Assembly (NCBI GenBank): GCA_964017125.1
Contig: OZ024902.1
Coordinates: 36,967,219 to 37,031,218 of the forward strand
Source of the DNA: Flabesymbios commensalis
Taxonomy: Eukaryota > Annelida > Polychaeta > Terebellida > Flabelligeridae
Length of the DNA stretch: 64,000 bases
Reading direction: 5' to 3'
Of the stretch, positions 63,908 through 64,000 are shown piece by piece (within the stretch, counting starts at the first letter, position 1; each line of letters starts with the position of its first letter). The position numbers and the translations under genes were made by a program. The notes beneath the pieces were generated by a model, which saw nothing but the letters and a program-made list of their open reading frames with translations, was not told the DNA's origin and did no database searches.

Positions 63908-64000
63908 AAGGTAACAAACACCACTCGACGTGCACGCCCTTGTTACGAGTACGAGGTCACGCATGTTCTCACTGTCTAACACTACTAGGCAAACACTAGA

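Overview
The window is nuclear DNA of an animal. It has GC-rich coding exons with GT/AG introns inside AT-rich, repeat-filled introns, LINEs, tRNA-derived SINEs with target-site duplications, a PIF/Harbinger relic and many TTAA-flanked MITEs. The mix suggests a marine invertebrate such as a lancelet, hemichordate or mollusc. Nothing in the sequence fixes the phylum, so that is inference. About 1 kb of host coding sequence is recognisable; most of the rest is repeats in many layers of age.

1-20 kb: one split gene on the + strand. Four exons follow one another in phase 0 (5922-5978, 9019-9162, 18955-19074, 19641-19805), preceded by an exon ending at 4605. Together they encode a small four-transmembrane protein that looks like the MS4A/CD20 group, with an acidic C-terminal tail. 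A promoter-like block with a YY1-type start (3663-3733) and a candidate first coding exon (3724-3800) lie upstream, but the phase of that exon does not fit the next one. Introns are filled with hairpin elements, MITEs and SINEs. 20-36 kb: 3' flank with a large palindrome, a PIF/Harbinger relic with a MADF-like reading frame, a second TAA-flanked element, SINEs, long (ATTC)n arrays, a LINE that looks 5'-inverted, and a Penelope-like protein fragment between two (CCAA)n/(CCGA)n arrays. 36-64 kb: more hairpin elements and MITEs, three further LINE pieces (43.0, 46.4-50.8 and 55.0 kb) and weak exon candidates (36602, 52290, 61471) that may belong to a second + strand gene.

The most striking property is the number of hairpin (palindromic) short elements: about 40 copies of one family (here H1), about 17 of a second (H2), 6 of a third (H3), 7 of a fourth (H4), and several one- or two-copy palindromes. 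In H1 and H2 the arms differ from copy to copy, yet the two arms of one copy match each other closely. That implies arm-to-arm copying, very recent formation, or selection on the hairpin itself. One 85-bp palindrome sits inside an H2 hairpin and is flanked by a 10-bp target duplication, so at least some of these palindromes move. A second theme is TTAA-flanked MITE families whose ends share TTAACCCTT and whose centres carry a hairpin. A third is that SINE 3' tails appear to seed several of the long (ATTC)n arrays. Family names H1-H4, R1-R6 and P1-P9 are labels for this report only.
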